Shown: positions 40,101 to 51,189, counted from the first letter of the stretch. The stretch is DNA of 64,000 bases from Steromphala cineraria (GCA_916613615.1 OU744728.1:36354450-36418449); one strand, 5' to 3'. Notes: a model not told the origin generated them from the letters alone. Numbers and translations: made by a program.

Positions 40101-42261
40101 AAACATAAACTATGATGAGAATATGGTCCTCAAGACATGACATTGGTACATTGTACGACCTTTTGCTAAGTAAAAGATATTTTCCTAATTTTCCTGTTTT
40201 TGAATTAGGCATGTATCGCATAATATACATTATTTACATACAATTTACTTACACGAGAGAAAAAATGATTTTATCAATTTATTGAAACATATGTTTCTGG
40301 CAATGTACCTCTCCCAATCAACCAAAAACAATCTTAGTAGGAATTATTAGACAGCCCTTTTATCCTTAACCCAAACAACTTAACTACTTGTCATAGTGTT
40401 GGTGGTATAAAACGAGAACATTTTATATCAATTTATATTAGAATAGATATGAATGATAAGATACATGTAAAATCAATATTGGCTGACAACAAATTGTCAT
40501 TAACTAAACAAAATACATTGATTTGGCTCTATACTAACCTTTTATTCACAACCAAGTAAATCTATAATTTACATCAAATTGATACATGTGTCAGTACAAT
40601 CACTGTCTTGAATAAAATAATCCTACTGATGATCACAATGAAATGAAAAATTATTTACAGATAAAATGTAAAAAAAAAAACAATATGAAACCACCAGCTC
40701 ACCGGTTGTAAATGTTTAATTGCAGGCAACAAGATTTTCCCATTGGATTCTCGATTCAATTTTGAACAATCAATCATTAACCAACATGACAAAAACAGAT
40801 TCTATCTTTGATCAAAAGGCTTAACTGCGAGGCTGATATGGAGCGCATTTCAAAAGGAATGATCAGCATTTCAAGGAATAATTGCTGTGGCAGTTTCATG
40901 AATAATTGATTCAGGCTTTAAGGATTTGGATGCAGCTTTAATGCTTCCTATCAAAGTTAAAGCCTAATGGCATTTAACTGTTGGGAAAAACTGATTTGCT
41001 GAATACTTTTGACATCCAAGTTCTAAAGTAATGCTTTGCAGTTCAGGAATGTTAGAATCGAAGTCGTTGAAAAGCAATGAAAAGACACGAAAAGGGATAT
41101 GTTTTTATTTGCCTCACACTACTGTTATTATATGACAAAACTTTTAATTAATTAAAGATGTTTTACAAAAAAGCCCATTTTATTGATAGTTCAAGTTACA
41201 ATTTTGTCCTTATTTAACATAACAGGAGGGTTGATTGATTTACTCTGCAAATTAACATTCACACGAAAATGCTTCTGCCACATTTCGTTCCTAAACCAGG
41301 CTAAGACTAACTCTGTTTAACTAATCGAAAAGTACAAATTGTTTGTACCTGGCCACACACAAATTACACTTTCTGATTTATGGCTATCAATTTTATAACA
41401 GGAAAATGCAATTAAGAAAAAAGAATAAAATATGTATTTAGTTACTGACACGATTACTCAAACCACAATTTAAAAATCAAATAAGAGTTTGTGTTCGATT
41501 AATAGTAAATCAATACTGGAATTTGAAAACCAATTCATTATCTTTATTGGAGATGCATATGTAATTTCAGAACCTTTTTAAAATTTCGTCGGTGCGATCA
41601 TAAGAATTAGAACACAAAAAGATCATATTCCTTTTCATTTGAAGTTTAAGCATTGAGGAAAGAGGAGAGATGTCTCTCAATATAATCGAAACAAAGTTTG
41701 TTTTTGCTTGTATCTGGAATGTGTCTAAAAAACATTAAAACGTCATATGAATTGACTACAGCGGAACTAACGGGATGCTTTTAAGTTCTGAAATCATAAA
41801 TTTGATAAATGATTGAGATGTTAAAAATTGAGTTCTTCAAATGTAAGGAAACAGAGATCTTACCAAATTTCACAGAAATACATATATTTTTTTAAGTATC
41901 ATCTTTCCATATCTTAAACAGTACATTATAAATAAGTATGCTTAATCTCAAAGCACATTGTGTAATACCGTCGTTATTGTTGATATTGATTCAGCCTTTC
42001 TGTGAAGAAAAACATTTCTCCCTACGAAATATAGATCAGCTTAAGAGAAGTCACTAGCTGTGAAAAGACTCAGGAAATAACACATTCTCTTTCAAGGTAA
42101 AAAATCCATACATGTTATATCCGACTCCTCTAAGACAGATGTGATTTATTCATTCAGATTAGTTCCAATACAAGGAATCTTCTCGAAATAAAAAGCCTGT
42201 TATGAAGCCAGAAAAATTCAAGTGCAAGAAACCTGCGCATTTGTGAATTAAAAAAAAAAGT

Positions 42262-42267
42262 GTTGTC
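42262..42267 (+). repeat. Target-site duplication, left (GTTGTC)
   Basis: GTTGTC precedes the foldback element and is repeated at 44575-44580. In unit A (1585-1590) the same sequence occurs once, followed directly by TTCTTATG. A 7-bp reading (GTTGTCT) is also possible if one terminal T is not part of the element. Confidence 0.9.
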
Positions 42268-42313
42268 TATGGAAGCGCATTGCTGCCAGCAGTGGGAAAA
42301 ATATTACTTAACG

Positions 42314-42736
42314 TCTAATTAGATGATAGTTTCATCTAATTAGACGATAGTTTCATCTAATTAGACGATAGTTTCATCTAATTAGACGATAGTTTCATCT
42401 AATTAGACGATAGTTTCATCTAATTAGACGATAGTTTCATCTAATTAGACAATAGTTTTATCTAATTAGATGATAGTATCAACGTCTAATTAGATGAAAG
42501 TATGATCTAATTAGATGATAGTTTCGTCTAATTAAATTATAGTTTCGTCTAATTAGATGATAGTTTCGTCTAATTAGATAATAGTTTCGTATAATTAGAT
42601 GATAGTTTCGTCTAATTAGGTAATAGTTTCGTCTAATTAAATGCTACTTTCATCTAATTAGATGATACTTTTATCTAATTAGATGATACTTTCATCTAAT
42701 TAGATGATACTTTCATCTAATTAGATGATACTTTCA
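42314..42736 (+). repeat. 21-bp tandem array, left arm, 20 copies
   Basis: Each unit starts with TCTAATTAGA (with a few variants), a 10-bp perfect palindrome containing TAATTA, followed by a spacer of the form TGATAGTTTCA or TGATACTTTCA. One step, at about 42477, is irregular. The spacer changes along the array from GATAGTTTCA to GATAGTTTCG to GATACTTTCA, which shows blockwise expansion. TAATTA is the core bound by many homeodomain proteins, but there is no evidence that binding matters here. Confidence 0.95.
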
Positions 42737-43510
42737 AAGCGAGTGTATGACCCTTGTGCACTGATGACTTGATTGACCCTCCTCGACATGGCACGTATCA
42801 GTTTCTGTTAGACTTGTATAGGAATGTGCTGTCATTCCTGATGCACTGCTGCATCCAACTCTGCCACGGTTTGAACAGGAGGGTCTTTTCTATATATATA
42901 CGGCTATATACCAAGAATATCCCATAGATGTTCTACCGGGTTCAAGTCGGGACTGTAAGCAGGCCACGGTAGCATTGTTATGGCTTCCCATTGTAGAATC
43001 TGTGTTACCACTCTGACTCTGTGAGGTCTAGCATTGTCATCCATGTAAACTGGTCATGTACGAAGAGGGTTGTTGTTGAAATATGGAATTACCACAGGGA
43101 GAAGGATGTTATCTCGATATTTCATAGCATTGAGTTTACCTTGAACTGTAACAAGGTCGAGTTAACACAACCCTATATCATCACAAAGTCATCACCACTC
43201 TGATAGGTTGGTTGGACATATTCACATGTTTGAGCTGTCTACGTGCCCTATTAACCTGCCGTTTGAAGGCGATTTCTAACGGTTGATATGGAAACCCTCC
43301 TGTTGGTAATCGAGTTATCCCTCAGTACTGGGGCACTTATGAAGAGGAGGTGTCTAACGTTCTGAATCAGTGTTCTGTTTTCACGTACAGAGGTAACTGT
43401 CGGACGTCCAGATCACGGTCTTTCATGTCATTGGTTTGGACATGTTATTCCTAAACGTGTCATAACACTGTGGTTATACTCTGCAGGACATTCACGCATA
43501 CCAATTATCG
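42737..43510 (-). pseudogene. Tc1/mariner transposase pseudogene, left arm
   Basis: Read on the minus strand, 43450-43260 encodes a DNA-binding region typical of Tc1 transposases: G-R-P-T-V-T, then R-E-N-R-T-L-I, then I-S-T-V-R-N-R-L-Q-T-A-G, matching the second helix of a helix-turn-helix of the Tc3/Paired type. Further in, the catalytic-domain end reads D-D-N-A-R-P-H-R followed by W-P-A-Y-S-P-D-L-N-P-V-E-H-L-W-D. The segment between, where the first catalytic Asp would be, is largely missing, and there are stops and frameshifts. The C-terminal part ends with R-R-V-N-Q-V-I, which is typical of the family. This copy cannot give active enzyme. It has about 150 bases (43359-43510) that the right arm lacks. 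Confidence 0.85.
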
Positions 43511-43584
43511 TCATGTTTTCCCTATTGATAATCTATGACTTGCGATAACTGAATCTCAAACTCATATGCGATCATTTGTTCGAG

Positions 43585-43684
43585 ATAACAGCCATAAAAA
43601 ATCTTCCACATCATTTTCATCAATTTGTTTATATATACTCAGAACAATAAGTTAAGCGCCACTTATTTCCATTGGGTATTACTT
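43585..43684. other. Loop of the foldback element
   Basis: About 100 unpaired bases lie between the two arms. The arms meet it at CGATCATTTGTTCGA (left) and TTCGAATAAATGATCG (right). No feature is recognised in it. Confidence 0.8.
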
Positions 43685-44381
43685 TTCGAATAAATGATCG
43701 CATATGAGTTTGAGATTCAGTTATCGCAAGTCATAGATTATCAATAGGGAAAACATAGGGTTAGACACCTCCTCTTCATAAGTGCCCCAGTACTGAGGGA
43801 TAACTCGATTACCAACAGGAGGGTTTCCATATCAACCGTTAGAAATCGCCTTCAAACGGCAGGTTAATAGGGCACGTAGACAGCTCAAACATGTGAATAT
43901 GTCCAACCAACCTATCAGAGTGGTGATGACTTTGTGATGATATAGGGTTGTGTTAACTCGACCTTGTTACAGTTCAAGGTAAACTCAATGCTATGAAATA
44001 TCGAGATAACATCCTTCTCCCTGTGGTAATTCCATATTTCAACAACAACCCTCTTCGTACATGACCAGTTTACATGGATGACAATGCTAGACCTCACAGA
44101 GTCAGAGTGGTAACACAGATTCTACAATGGGAAGCCATAACAATGCTACCGTGGCCTGCTTACAGTCCCGACTTGAACCCGGTAGAACATCTATGGGATA
44201 TTCTTGGTATATAGCCGTATATATATAGAAAAGACCCTCCTGTTCAAACCGTGGCAGAGTTGGATGCAGCAGTGCATCAGGAATGACAGCACATTCCTAT
44301 ACAAGTCTAACAGAAACTGATACGTGCCATGTCGAGGAGGGTCAATCAAGTCATCAATGCACAAGGGTCATACACTCGCTT
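43685..44381 (+). pseudogene. Tc1/mariner transposase pseudogene, right arm
   Basis: This is the mirror copy of the left-arm pseudogene on the plus strand. Frame 44074-44214 reads M-D-D-N-A-R-P-H-R and W-P-A-Y-S-P-D-L-N-P-V-E-H-L-W-D-I-L-G before a stop at 44212. After the stop the same frame still shows R-R-V-N-Q-V-I at about 44335-44355. The second catalytic Asp lies in the D-N-A-R-P-H motif and the final acidic residue is the E of N-P-V-E-H, as in the DDE/DDD transposases of this superfamily. The first catalytic Asp region and the start of the helix-turn-helix are gone (an approximately 150-base gap relative to the left arm, after GAAAACAT). It is dead as a gene. Identity to the left arm is close to 100 percent over shared parts, with one difference seen in the outer 170 bases. 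Confidence 0.88.
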
Positions 44382-44530
44382 TGAAAGTATCATCTAATTA
44401 GATATAAGTATCATCTAATTAGATGAAAGTATCATCTAATTAGATGAAAGTATCATCTAATTAGATGAAAGTATCATCTAATTAGATGAAACTATCGTCT
44501 AATTAGATGAAACTATCATCTAATTAGACG
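44382..44530 (-). repeat. 21-bp tandem array, right arm, 7 copies
   Basis: These are the same repeats as at 42314-42736 in inverted orientation (TGAAAGTATCATCTAATTAG on the plus strand), with 7 copies instead of 20. The outer terminal repeat follows immediately, ending at 44574. Confidence 0.95.
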
Positions 44531-44574
44531 TTAAGTAATATTTTTCCCACTGCTGGCAGCAATGCGCTTCCATA

Positions 44575-44619
44575 GTTGTCTTCTTATGATAAAACTAGAT
44601 TTATATAAATTCAGGTTTA
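44575..44619 (+). other. Host strip between two insertions, starting with the right GTTGTC duplication
   Basis: Bases 44575-44580 are the right copy of the foldback target duplication. The remaining 39 bases (TTCTTATGATAAAACTAG onward) are unit sequence matching A 1591-1629. The Helitron-like element starts directly after. Confidence 0.9.
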
Positions 44620-44620
44620 T

Positions 44621-44649
44621 TAGCAGCCCCGACTTAGTCGGGGCTGCTA
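44621..44649 (-). other. Terminal hairpin of the Helitron-like element
   Basis: A perfect 13-bp stem (TAGCAGCCCCGAC and GTCGGGGCTGCTA) with a TTA loop on the plus strand. It lies at the extreme end of the insertion, as expected for the 3' end of a Helitron read on the minus strand. Confidence 0.9.
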
Positions 44650-44668
44650 TCAGTATTTGTGCAGTTTC

Positions 44669-44693
44669 CGCCGCCGCCGCCGCCGCCGCCGCG
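44669..44693. repeat. (CCG)n microsatellite
   Basis: About eight CCG triplets lie inside the Helitron-like element, close to its terminal hairpin. It is the most GC-rich spot in the window. The arginine run seen in one small frame is simply the tract. Confidence 0.95.
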
Positions 44694-44726
44694 CTCATAC
44701 TAATGGCTATAACTATTTTCTACTAA

Positions 44727-45990
44727 GCTTTCCAGAACTTGTATTTATAACTTACTGCTTATACCTCGGGGGAACGATTTTGACATGTTCACCTTCAAGG
44801 TCAAAGGTCAAGGTCACGAGCTATAAAATCACTAAAAAATTCCTTGTAGACGCGATAACTTGAAAAGTTTTTGTGCTATGAAGCTCTAACTTGATATATA
44901 ACATCCTTGGAAGAGTAAAAAAAATTGAAAAGGTTTTCGCTACAATCGGTCCAAGGTCAAGGTCACAGCGAGGTCATTACTTTAGCATGGTTTTGCGAAA
45001 ATTCTTTATTTTAACTATGAACACTTGTAATCAATAGATGATTGTTATACTCAATGAAAAGTGTTCATTGATTGTGTAACCTTGAAGGTCAAAGGTCAAG
45101 GTCATGAGATTTGTGTTATTGCAATGTGCAACTAATTTGGATATAACTTGATCTCATTAAGCTTTTCAGAACTCATAAACATGTATAAGTGTCCATACCT
45201 CTGGGGACTTAGAATGACATGTTCTCTTTCAAGGTCAAAGGTCAAGGTCACGAGCAATAAAATCACTAAAAAATTCCTTGTAAACGCGATAACTTGAAAA
45301 GTTTTTGTGCTATGAAGCTCTAACTTGATATATAACATCCTTGGAAGAGTAAAAAATTTTGAAAAGGTTTTCGCTACAATCTGTCCAAGGTCAAGGTCAC
45401 AGCAAGGTCATGACTTTAGCATGGTTTTGCGAAAATGCTTTATTTTAACTATGAACACTTTTAAGCAATAGATGATTGTTATACTCATTGAAAAGTGTTC
45501 ATTGATTGTGTAACCATGAAGGTCAAAGGTCAAGGTCATGAGATTTGTGTTATTACAATGTGGAACTAATATGGATATAACTTAATCCAATTCAGTTTTT
45601 CAGAACTTATAAAGATGTATAATTGTTTACACCTCTGGGGACTTACAATGACATGGTCACATTCAAGATCAAAGGTCAAGGTCACGAGCTATAAAATCAC
45701 TTAAAAATTATTTGTAAGCGCGATAACTTGAAAAGTTTTTGTGCTATGAAGTTTAAATTGTGTATGTATTATCTCTTGAGAAGTAAAAAAATTTGGAAAG
45801 GTTTTGGGTATGAAGTGTCAAAGGTCAAGGTCACAGCAAGGTCAACAAATATTGAGAAAATGGATTATTTTTACTTTTACCTCTTTAATTTGTTACATTA
45901 ATGTTATATTCAATGAAATGTATTCATTGATTGCATGACCTTGAGTGTCAAAGGTCAAGGTCACAAGAAAATGTCCAATATGCTGAGGCT
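44727..45990 (+). repeat. 434-bp tandem repeat, about 2.9 copies, with AGGTCA blocks
   Basis: The module GCTTTCCAGA/GCTTTTCAGA/GTTTTTCAGA recurs at 44727, 45161 and 45595, exactly 434 bases apart each time. Each copy has three blocks of AGGTCA repeats: one like TCAAGGTCAAAGGTCAAGG, one like CCAAGGTCAAGGTCACAG with another AGGTCA after it, and one like GAAGGTCAAAGGTCAAGG. I count 9, 9 and 7 exact AGGTCA hexamers on the plus strand in the three copies. The third copy is the most diverged and fades out near 45990. Internal tandem repeats of this kind are common in non-autonomous Helitron-like elements. Confidence 0.92.
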
Positions 45991-48900
45991 TGTAGAAGGC
46001 GGAACAGGGTAAGGCGAAACCCCAAGTTTCGGGGCTGCTCTGTTTTTGCGGTGTCCCACAAACACTAATTTAGTTTGTCGATAGATTCAAGGTGTTTAAG
46101 TCAATCATATTTAAAAAATGGAATGTTGATTCATATTATGTCTTCATATGCATAAATGATATTTACTTCTGTAGCTATTTAGCGTTTCATTGTCTAAAAA
46201 AACATTGTTTTTAGCAGTTATCCATTAAGACATTGTTTGATGATGCATATGTATAATGTGAAATGATAATGTAATTTTCATTGTTCACAAAAGAAAGTAA
46301 TACTTTAAATCACATTAATCATGCTAAACATCACTATCCAAATCAAATTGGATAAAAAAATTCCACTGCAACTTATTAACATAATTTCATGAATCACTTT
46401 TGTTCATATTCTCTTTAACTTATTCTGAATCTGCTACATTTAATACGATTAGGAGAAAACATCATAACATGATGCTGCCTTTAATTGGAAGTGTAAACAT
46501 TGACCCGGGGCTAAAGAACGAAAATTGATTCAAGAGAGACTGGATCTGGAATGCCACTTAATACTTGGTTAAATAGTTTTAGCATCTCAAATGATTTCTT
46601 TCCATGTTAAGAATGAAAAGTGTTGATTTGACCGACAAGCAAGGTTTTGTTTTGAAGATGAGAAGATTCTTAACACCGTTGGTTGATTTTTTAGAATAAA
46701 ATGATGATGAACAATAACATGTTTTGCAGTTCACAAATGTTTAAGTTGATTTCATTTGATCTTTAAAAACAATAAAGTAAAGAAGCCGATTGTGGATCGA
46801 ACTATCTTCCAATTCAATCAAAATTCAAAAAGGTCCTCCTTTCTAATACTTGTAGAATTGTTCGAACCTCAGAGAAAATAAATGCTTCAGCTATCTTTTT
46901 AAAACATTCTTAGGGAGTGGCAAATGGAGGTTTATGAGAATCAGGAACGTGTTGTCAACGTTTGAAGGTTTTGCATGTCAATAGATACTTAAAAGCGGTT
47001 TTGTAGCATTTGTTGGAAACTGAAATGCACCAAATCAAGCCTTAGGCCATAAACTATTTGTGAATAGAATGACAGGCGAGATTGTTTCCTTGAATGTTAA
47101 TTAGGTCCCTAGTCAATGTAATACCATACAATTCAGGTTACTGCTACTGATTATCATTTAGAAATTTCAATCATTATTACAAAATATGAAATGCCAACAT
47201 CTCTGAGGCACTAACAAGTTTCCCTTTCAGTGATTATTATTTATAAAATCCATTACATGTCACGCTGACACGATTTCAATATGTCAATTATGACGTCATC
47301 AAAGTACAAATCCGTATCAATCATTCTTAACATGTTTATGTAAAGCTATCTGTGCAGGTAATAGATTAGTTTATCTAATTATGGCTTAATGCCTGTAGAT
47401 CATAACCAGTTGTCAATAAAACATATTTATCTAAACATACCAAAGGGTACATCTTTCCAGAAAAAAATTATGTTACAGCAAGTACATGTACTGTATATAT
47501 TTAATTACACTTACATGAAACTGGAAAATTCCATAAGAAATGCATTTCCACACTGTTTGACTGAAAGGAATTAATGTGAAGTTATGTAAGGTTTTCGAGT
47601 TTGATAATGCCCCTGAAACGAATAGATATATGAACTGATAATCATCAATGCTATAGAATCAGATTACTGTACTTTGAGGGATGTCGAAAAACGAAATAAT
47701 TGTTTACGTTTCTAATGATTTAATGTACTCTCATTGGCCCATTTGAATGCCGAAATGTTCAAAAACAATACTCACATTTTTGCAAATTAAGACGGAATAA
47801 CTTTGAAAACACCTATTGTTTTTTTTAGATAAAAATGAAAACAGGATGATAAATGAGACTGTAAATATTGAGTTGCAAAGACGATTTATCACAAGCCTTG
47901 CCCCCTGTGCATCTGACACACATGTTTAAGGACGATACAGAAAGTGGATAGCATATATGTTCAGTGAACTGCACAACCGACAGCTTGATAGTTTCTTGTC
48001 AGACAATGACCTGAATCATTTCCGTGATTCAGTAACATCAATGAAACTTTCAACATTTATTTGACAAATGCTTACAGTGGCAATGTTTGTACCATTCAGA
48101 TCTTTTGTATTCAGTATTGTTACAAAACATCAATTTTCACCTTTTAAAGAGGCATATTTTAAAATGTTCACTTATACTTGTACGTTATTGCTAAATGTAT
48201 TAGTTTGATAGTTTCAAAAATCTCATTACACAAAACAATCTTCCATAGTCATCCAAATAACAAATGATAATGATTCACATAAATTCTGTTAGCGGCCATT
48301 TTTGTTGAACCCGTTATTTCATTTTGTGTAAGAAAAAAACGCATTTCTGAACTTTACATTATACATTTGATTTGTTATTTCATTTAGCTTAAATACATTC
48401 TCTTTCAACTGCAGCCGTTTATTTTCATTTTCCTGACATCACCTTGTAGTCCCCCTGGAAATGTGTTACTGCCCCTTTAGGCACTTGCGATTATTTAGTT
48501 TGACATTTATTTCCACACACCATAATAATGAAAACGATAATGGAAAATTGTCTAAAGCTTAAATGTATAGTGCAATGTGTAATGAAGTTCTGTTTTAAGG
48601 AACATTGGTTCTGACATTTCAATGAATAATTGATTTAGGTTTTAGGTTTTTGTTGGCATCTGGAATGTGATTTTATCTATCTAGGTTAAACCTTCAAAAA
48701 ATTAAATTGAGCGACGTACTTAAGCAGTGTGATATGGTTTAGAAAGTTTTAAAAAGTATAATTGATTGTTTCTGTATGAAACTGCTACTTAGTATAAAAT
48801 TAAAGTCTTGCGAACATGAATTGACAAATTGAAATAAAATGGGGCCAACAACATCATTTCAAAATAGCAGTATGGAAAGTTAACCATGATAATTAATGGC

Positions 48901-51189
48901 ATTGAATGCATGCTTGAGTTATTAATCCTTTAACCAAACCTTTTAAGTAACTTTAGAAGCATCAAAATGCTGAATGGTTTGTAACCATATATTTCTTTCA
49001 AGGTTTAATAAAAAACGTTTTTCATATTCCTCATAACATATAACATTTTAACAAACATCAATTGCTCAAAAAGCGCCAACAGACGAATATCCATTTCTGT
49101 CAAATAATTGAGTTTTACACTGGCTGTTTCCTTCATTTTCGTACCATATGTCTTGGCTGAAAAAAGTCAGGATGACACAGTTTAGATATGTCAGTATGTT
49201 GTCATCGGTGTTCATCTTTAGTAATCACTTTCTACACGTTTACTTGCAATTGATTTGTCTGTCCAATTATAAACCAGTTGATCAGCACTTAATGCTACTT
49301 CAATGTTTATGCAATGACTCATTATATCACATGCAGTAACATGAAATATGAATTTGTGATATTTGGAATGATTATACCCTTCCAACTTACGGCATGATTG
49401 TTGTTGCTGAGTTCAGTTTTCACATCAAAAGAAAATAGATTTTGTTGTTGATATCTTGTATTCATTTTAAAGATTAATAATTATTTTTCATACATTCAAA
49501 TCAGATATGATCAATCACCATTTGATAAGTTTTATATGTAGATAATATGGTACGTAGACTTGGTGCATTATGCTTATTTAACAGGGTTTGCTTACATTTT
49601 GTCATGAAACAAAATATTATTCTTGATACATACAGTAGCTATTTAACACCACAGAAACTTTTTTTGGTTCGAAAAGATTGTATTTGATTTTGTTTTGGAT
49701 TTATTTTCAAGCTTTACATTGTCTTTTTAAGTTTCAAGTTCAATACATAATGGTTATATTTGGATGTTGGCTCATTGAGTCATTCTGTTCATTTAGATAA
49801 ATCGGAACTGTTCCTTTGTTATTGTTATTGATTTGTTGATGGATGATTAAGTGTGTCTTTTTGGAGGAAACGGTTTTAAGCTAATTCATCCCTGTGTCCA
49901 TGTAAATCATTTGGACAATATTTTATCATGAAGAAGATTCAGATGCTATCTGAAGTGTGACCTTGAGCATGTATTCTGTCATTTGACACCTATGAATTAT
50001 GCTTTATATATATTTAAAAAATTTGAAATGTTTTCAAAGTGTTGTTCGAATTTGGAATGTGGTATTACTGCAAAAAAATCATGTCGAAAAGAATTCAAAT
50101 TAACTTTCTTTTATTTTAATTAAGTTAAATTTGTAGTTCTCTATGACATTTATGATAGTATCGCAACACTTTTTATGATAACTTTTGATAATTTCAAACT
50201 TACAAACTTTAACAATTTAACATAAATGAATAAATGATTTATCTTAACATGTGTATGAAATTGAGGATAAGAATATACAGTGTTATACCAGACATACATT
50301 TGTATCCTCAAATTATTGTGAAATGTTGAAATCCACACCACTTTGACTACATTAGATCAATGCAATGATGTTTCAATAACGGAAAATATGTTAACCTTGG
50401 TAAGTTGTTTTCATTACCTTATGGGCTAGAAAAACATGATACCCACTATATGCATTAGGTTATTTTGTATTATCAAGAACTGACGATAGTGGATGAACAA
50501 TCTATTCTCACAGACACACTATTGGTTTTTGCTAAGTCTCTGTTTCCTCCCCTGTTCCAAATGATGACAGACTTCAAGCAAGTGAAGATTATGTGGCTTA
50601 GTTTGTCAAATCATCGTCTAAACTATAAATCACAGATCCACCGAATCATCCTCTTCAGTTGTCTGTTTCTTTATCAGAAAGAGGATAACATCTCTATTCT
50701 TTAGTTACCAATTTCATTCTGTCTCAAGGTTTAAAGTATTAAAATGTAATCTTTAATTTTTTTAATTTTCAACGACAAAATTCAAGTTGTTGGCAACTTA
50801 AACGTGGGCTGCATGTCGTTTTACATGAAAACTGTCTTTAAGATGGATATATTTAAAGTTCATTTTGCAACTCTTCCCAATTCTCAATATTAAAATTTAC
50901 AAGAAGTTTTTACTTTAAGATTTCTGTGTTTGATTTTCCATACTGGCATCTTTAACATAACCCATTCCTATAACTTTAAGGTTTTAGAAGCGATGGATAA
51001 ATATAAAAAACGGTATACAAATTAAATACTTGAATTAACATGAATTAGTCCAATTGTTTCTTTGCAAAAGTCTTATATCATATCACGTAACCAAAACATG
51101 ATTTAACCAGAAAGAAAAGGAAAATAATCACTCAATATCATGAGGATGTTTATACTCCGCCCAACTGAGATGGTGGCGATATTGAAATC

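Larger units (their letters stand above)
24438..40677 (+). repeat. Macrosatellite unit C (16.2 kb)
   Basis: Unit C begins with an abrupt phase jump: the end-of-unit sequence of B (GAAACATATGTTT) is fused to TTTAATTGCAGG, which is phase 37, so the first 36 bases of the unit are lost. It follows A colinearly with several deletions, including A about 4150-4290 at C 28322, A about 9985-10165 at C 33222 and A 12362-13393 at C 35400. It keeps a 611-base block at 36172-36782 that A lacks but E shares. The stretch at phase 10.2-12.4 kb (C 33230-35400) is almost identical to A 10175-12360. The end of the unit is fused to D through a short A-run at about 40670. There is no convincing gene anywhere in it. 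Confidence 0.9.
42268..44574. mobile_element. Foldback element built from two inverted Tc1/mariner copies, 2307 bp
   Basis: The outer 55 bases are a perfect inverted repeat starting TATGGAAGCGCATTGCTG and ending at the first TCTAATTAGA. Going inward there is a 21-bp tandem array (20 copies left, 7 copies right), then long arms (42737-43584 left, 43685-44381 right), then a loop of about 100 bases. The arms are almost identical where they pair. A 6-bp target duplication (GTTGTC) flanks the element, and unit A keeps the empty site. The arms hold Tc1/mariner transposase remnants facing each other. A 6-bp duplication is not the TA of Tc1/mariner. The element that mobilised this one was therefore probably of another superfamily and took in Tc1 sequence, or the ends were remodelled. 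It encodes no intact transposase. Confidence 0.92.
44620..46073 (-). mobile_element. Helitron-like non-autonomous element, 1454 bp
   Basis: Unit A reads GGTTTATTTGTCG at this phase. In D the GGTTTA and TTTGTCG halves are separated by 1454 bases with no clear target duplication. Read on the minus strand the element inserts between A and T. It ends with a 13-bp-stem hairpin (44621-44649, TAGCAGCCCCGAC/GTCGGGGCTGCTA) directly followed by A, giving CTAA then host T. A second copy of the CGGGGCTGCT module lies near the other end (46030-46039) beside another small hairpin (CGAAAC..GTTTCG). The CTRR 3' end, terminal hairpin, A/T insertion and absent duplication are Helitron features. The doubled hairpin module in an asymmetric inverted arrangement recalls Helitron2/Helentron elements. 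The 5' end lacks a typical TC start. No Rep/helicase is encoded, so it would depend on another element. Confidence 0.65.

Noticed and set aside
42314..42736. CRISPR-like array of regular 21-bp repeats
   Set aside because: There are no unique spacers, the repeats are simple tandem copies inside a transposon arm, and the DNA is eukaryotic.
43021..43203. Identical 60-codon frames on opposite strands (43021-43203 plus, 43915-44097 minus)
   Set aside because: These are antisense readings of the two Tc1 pseudogene arms. They are identical because the element is an inverted repeat.
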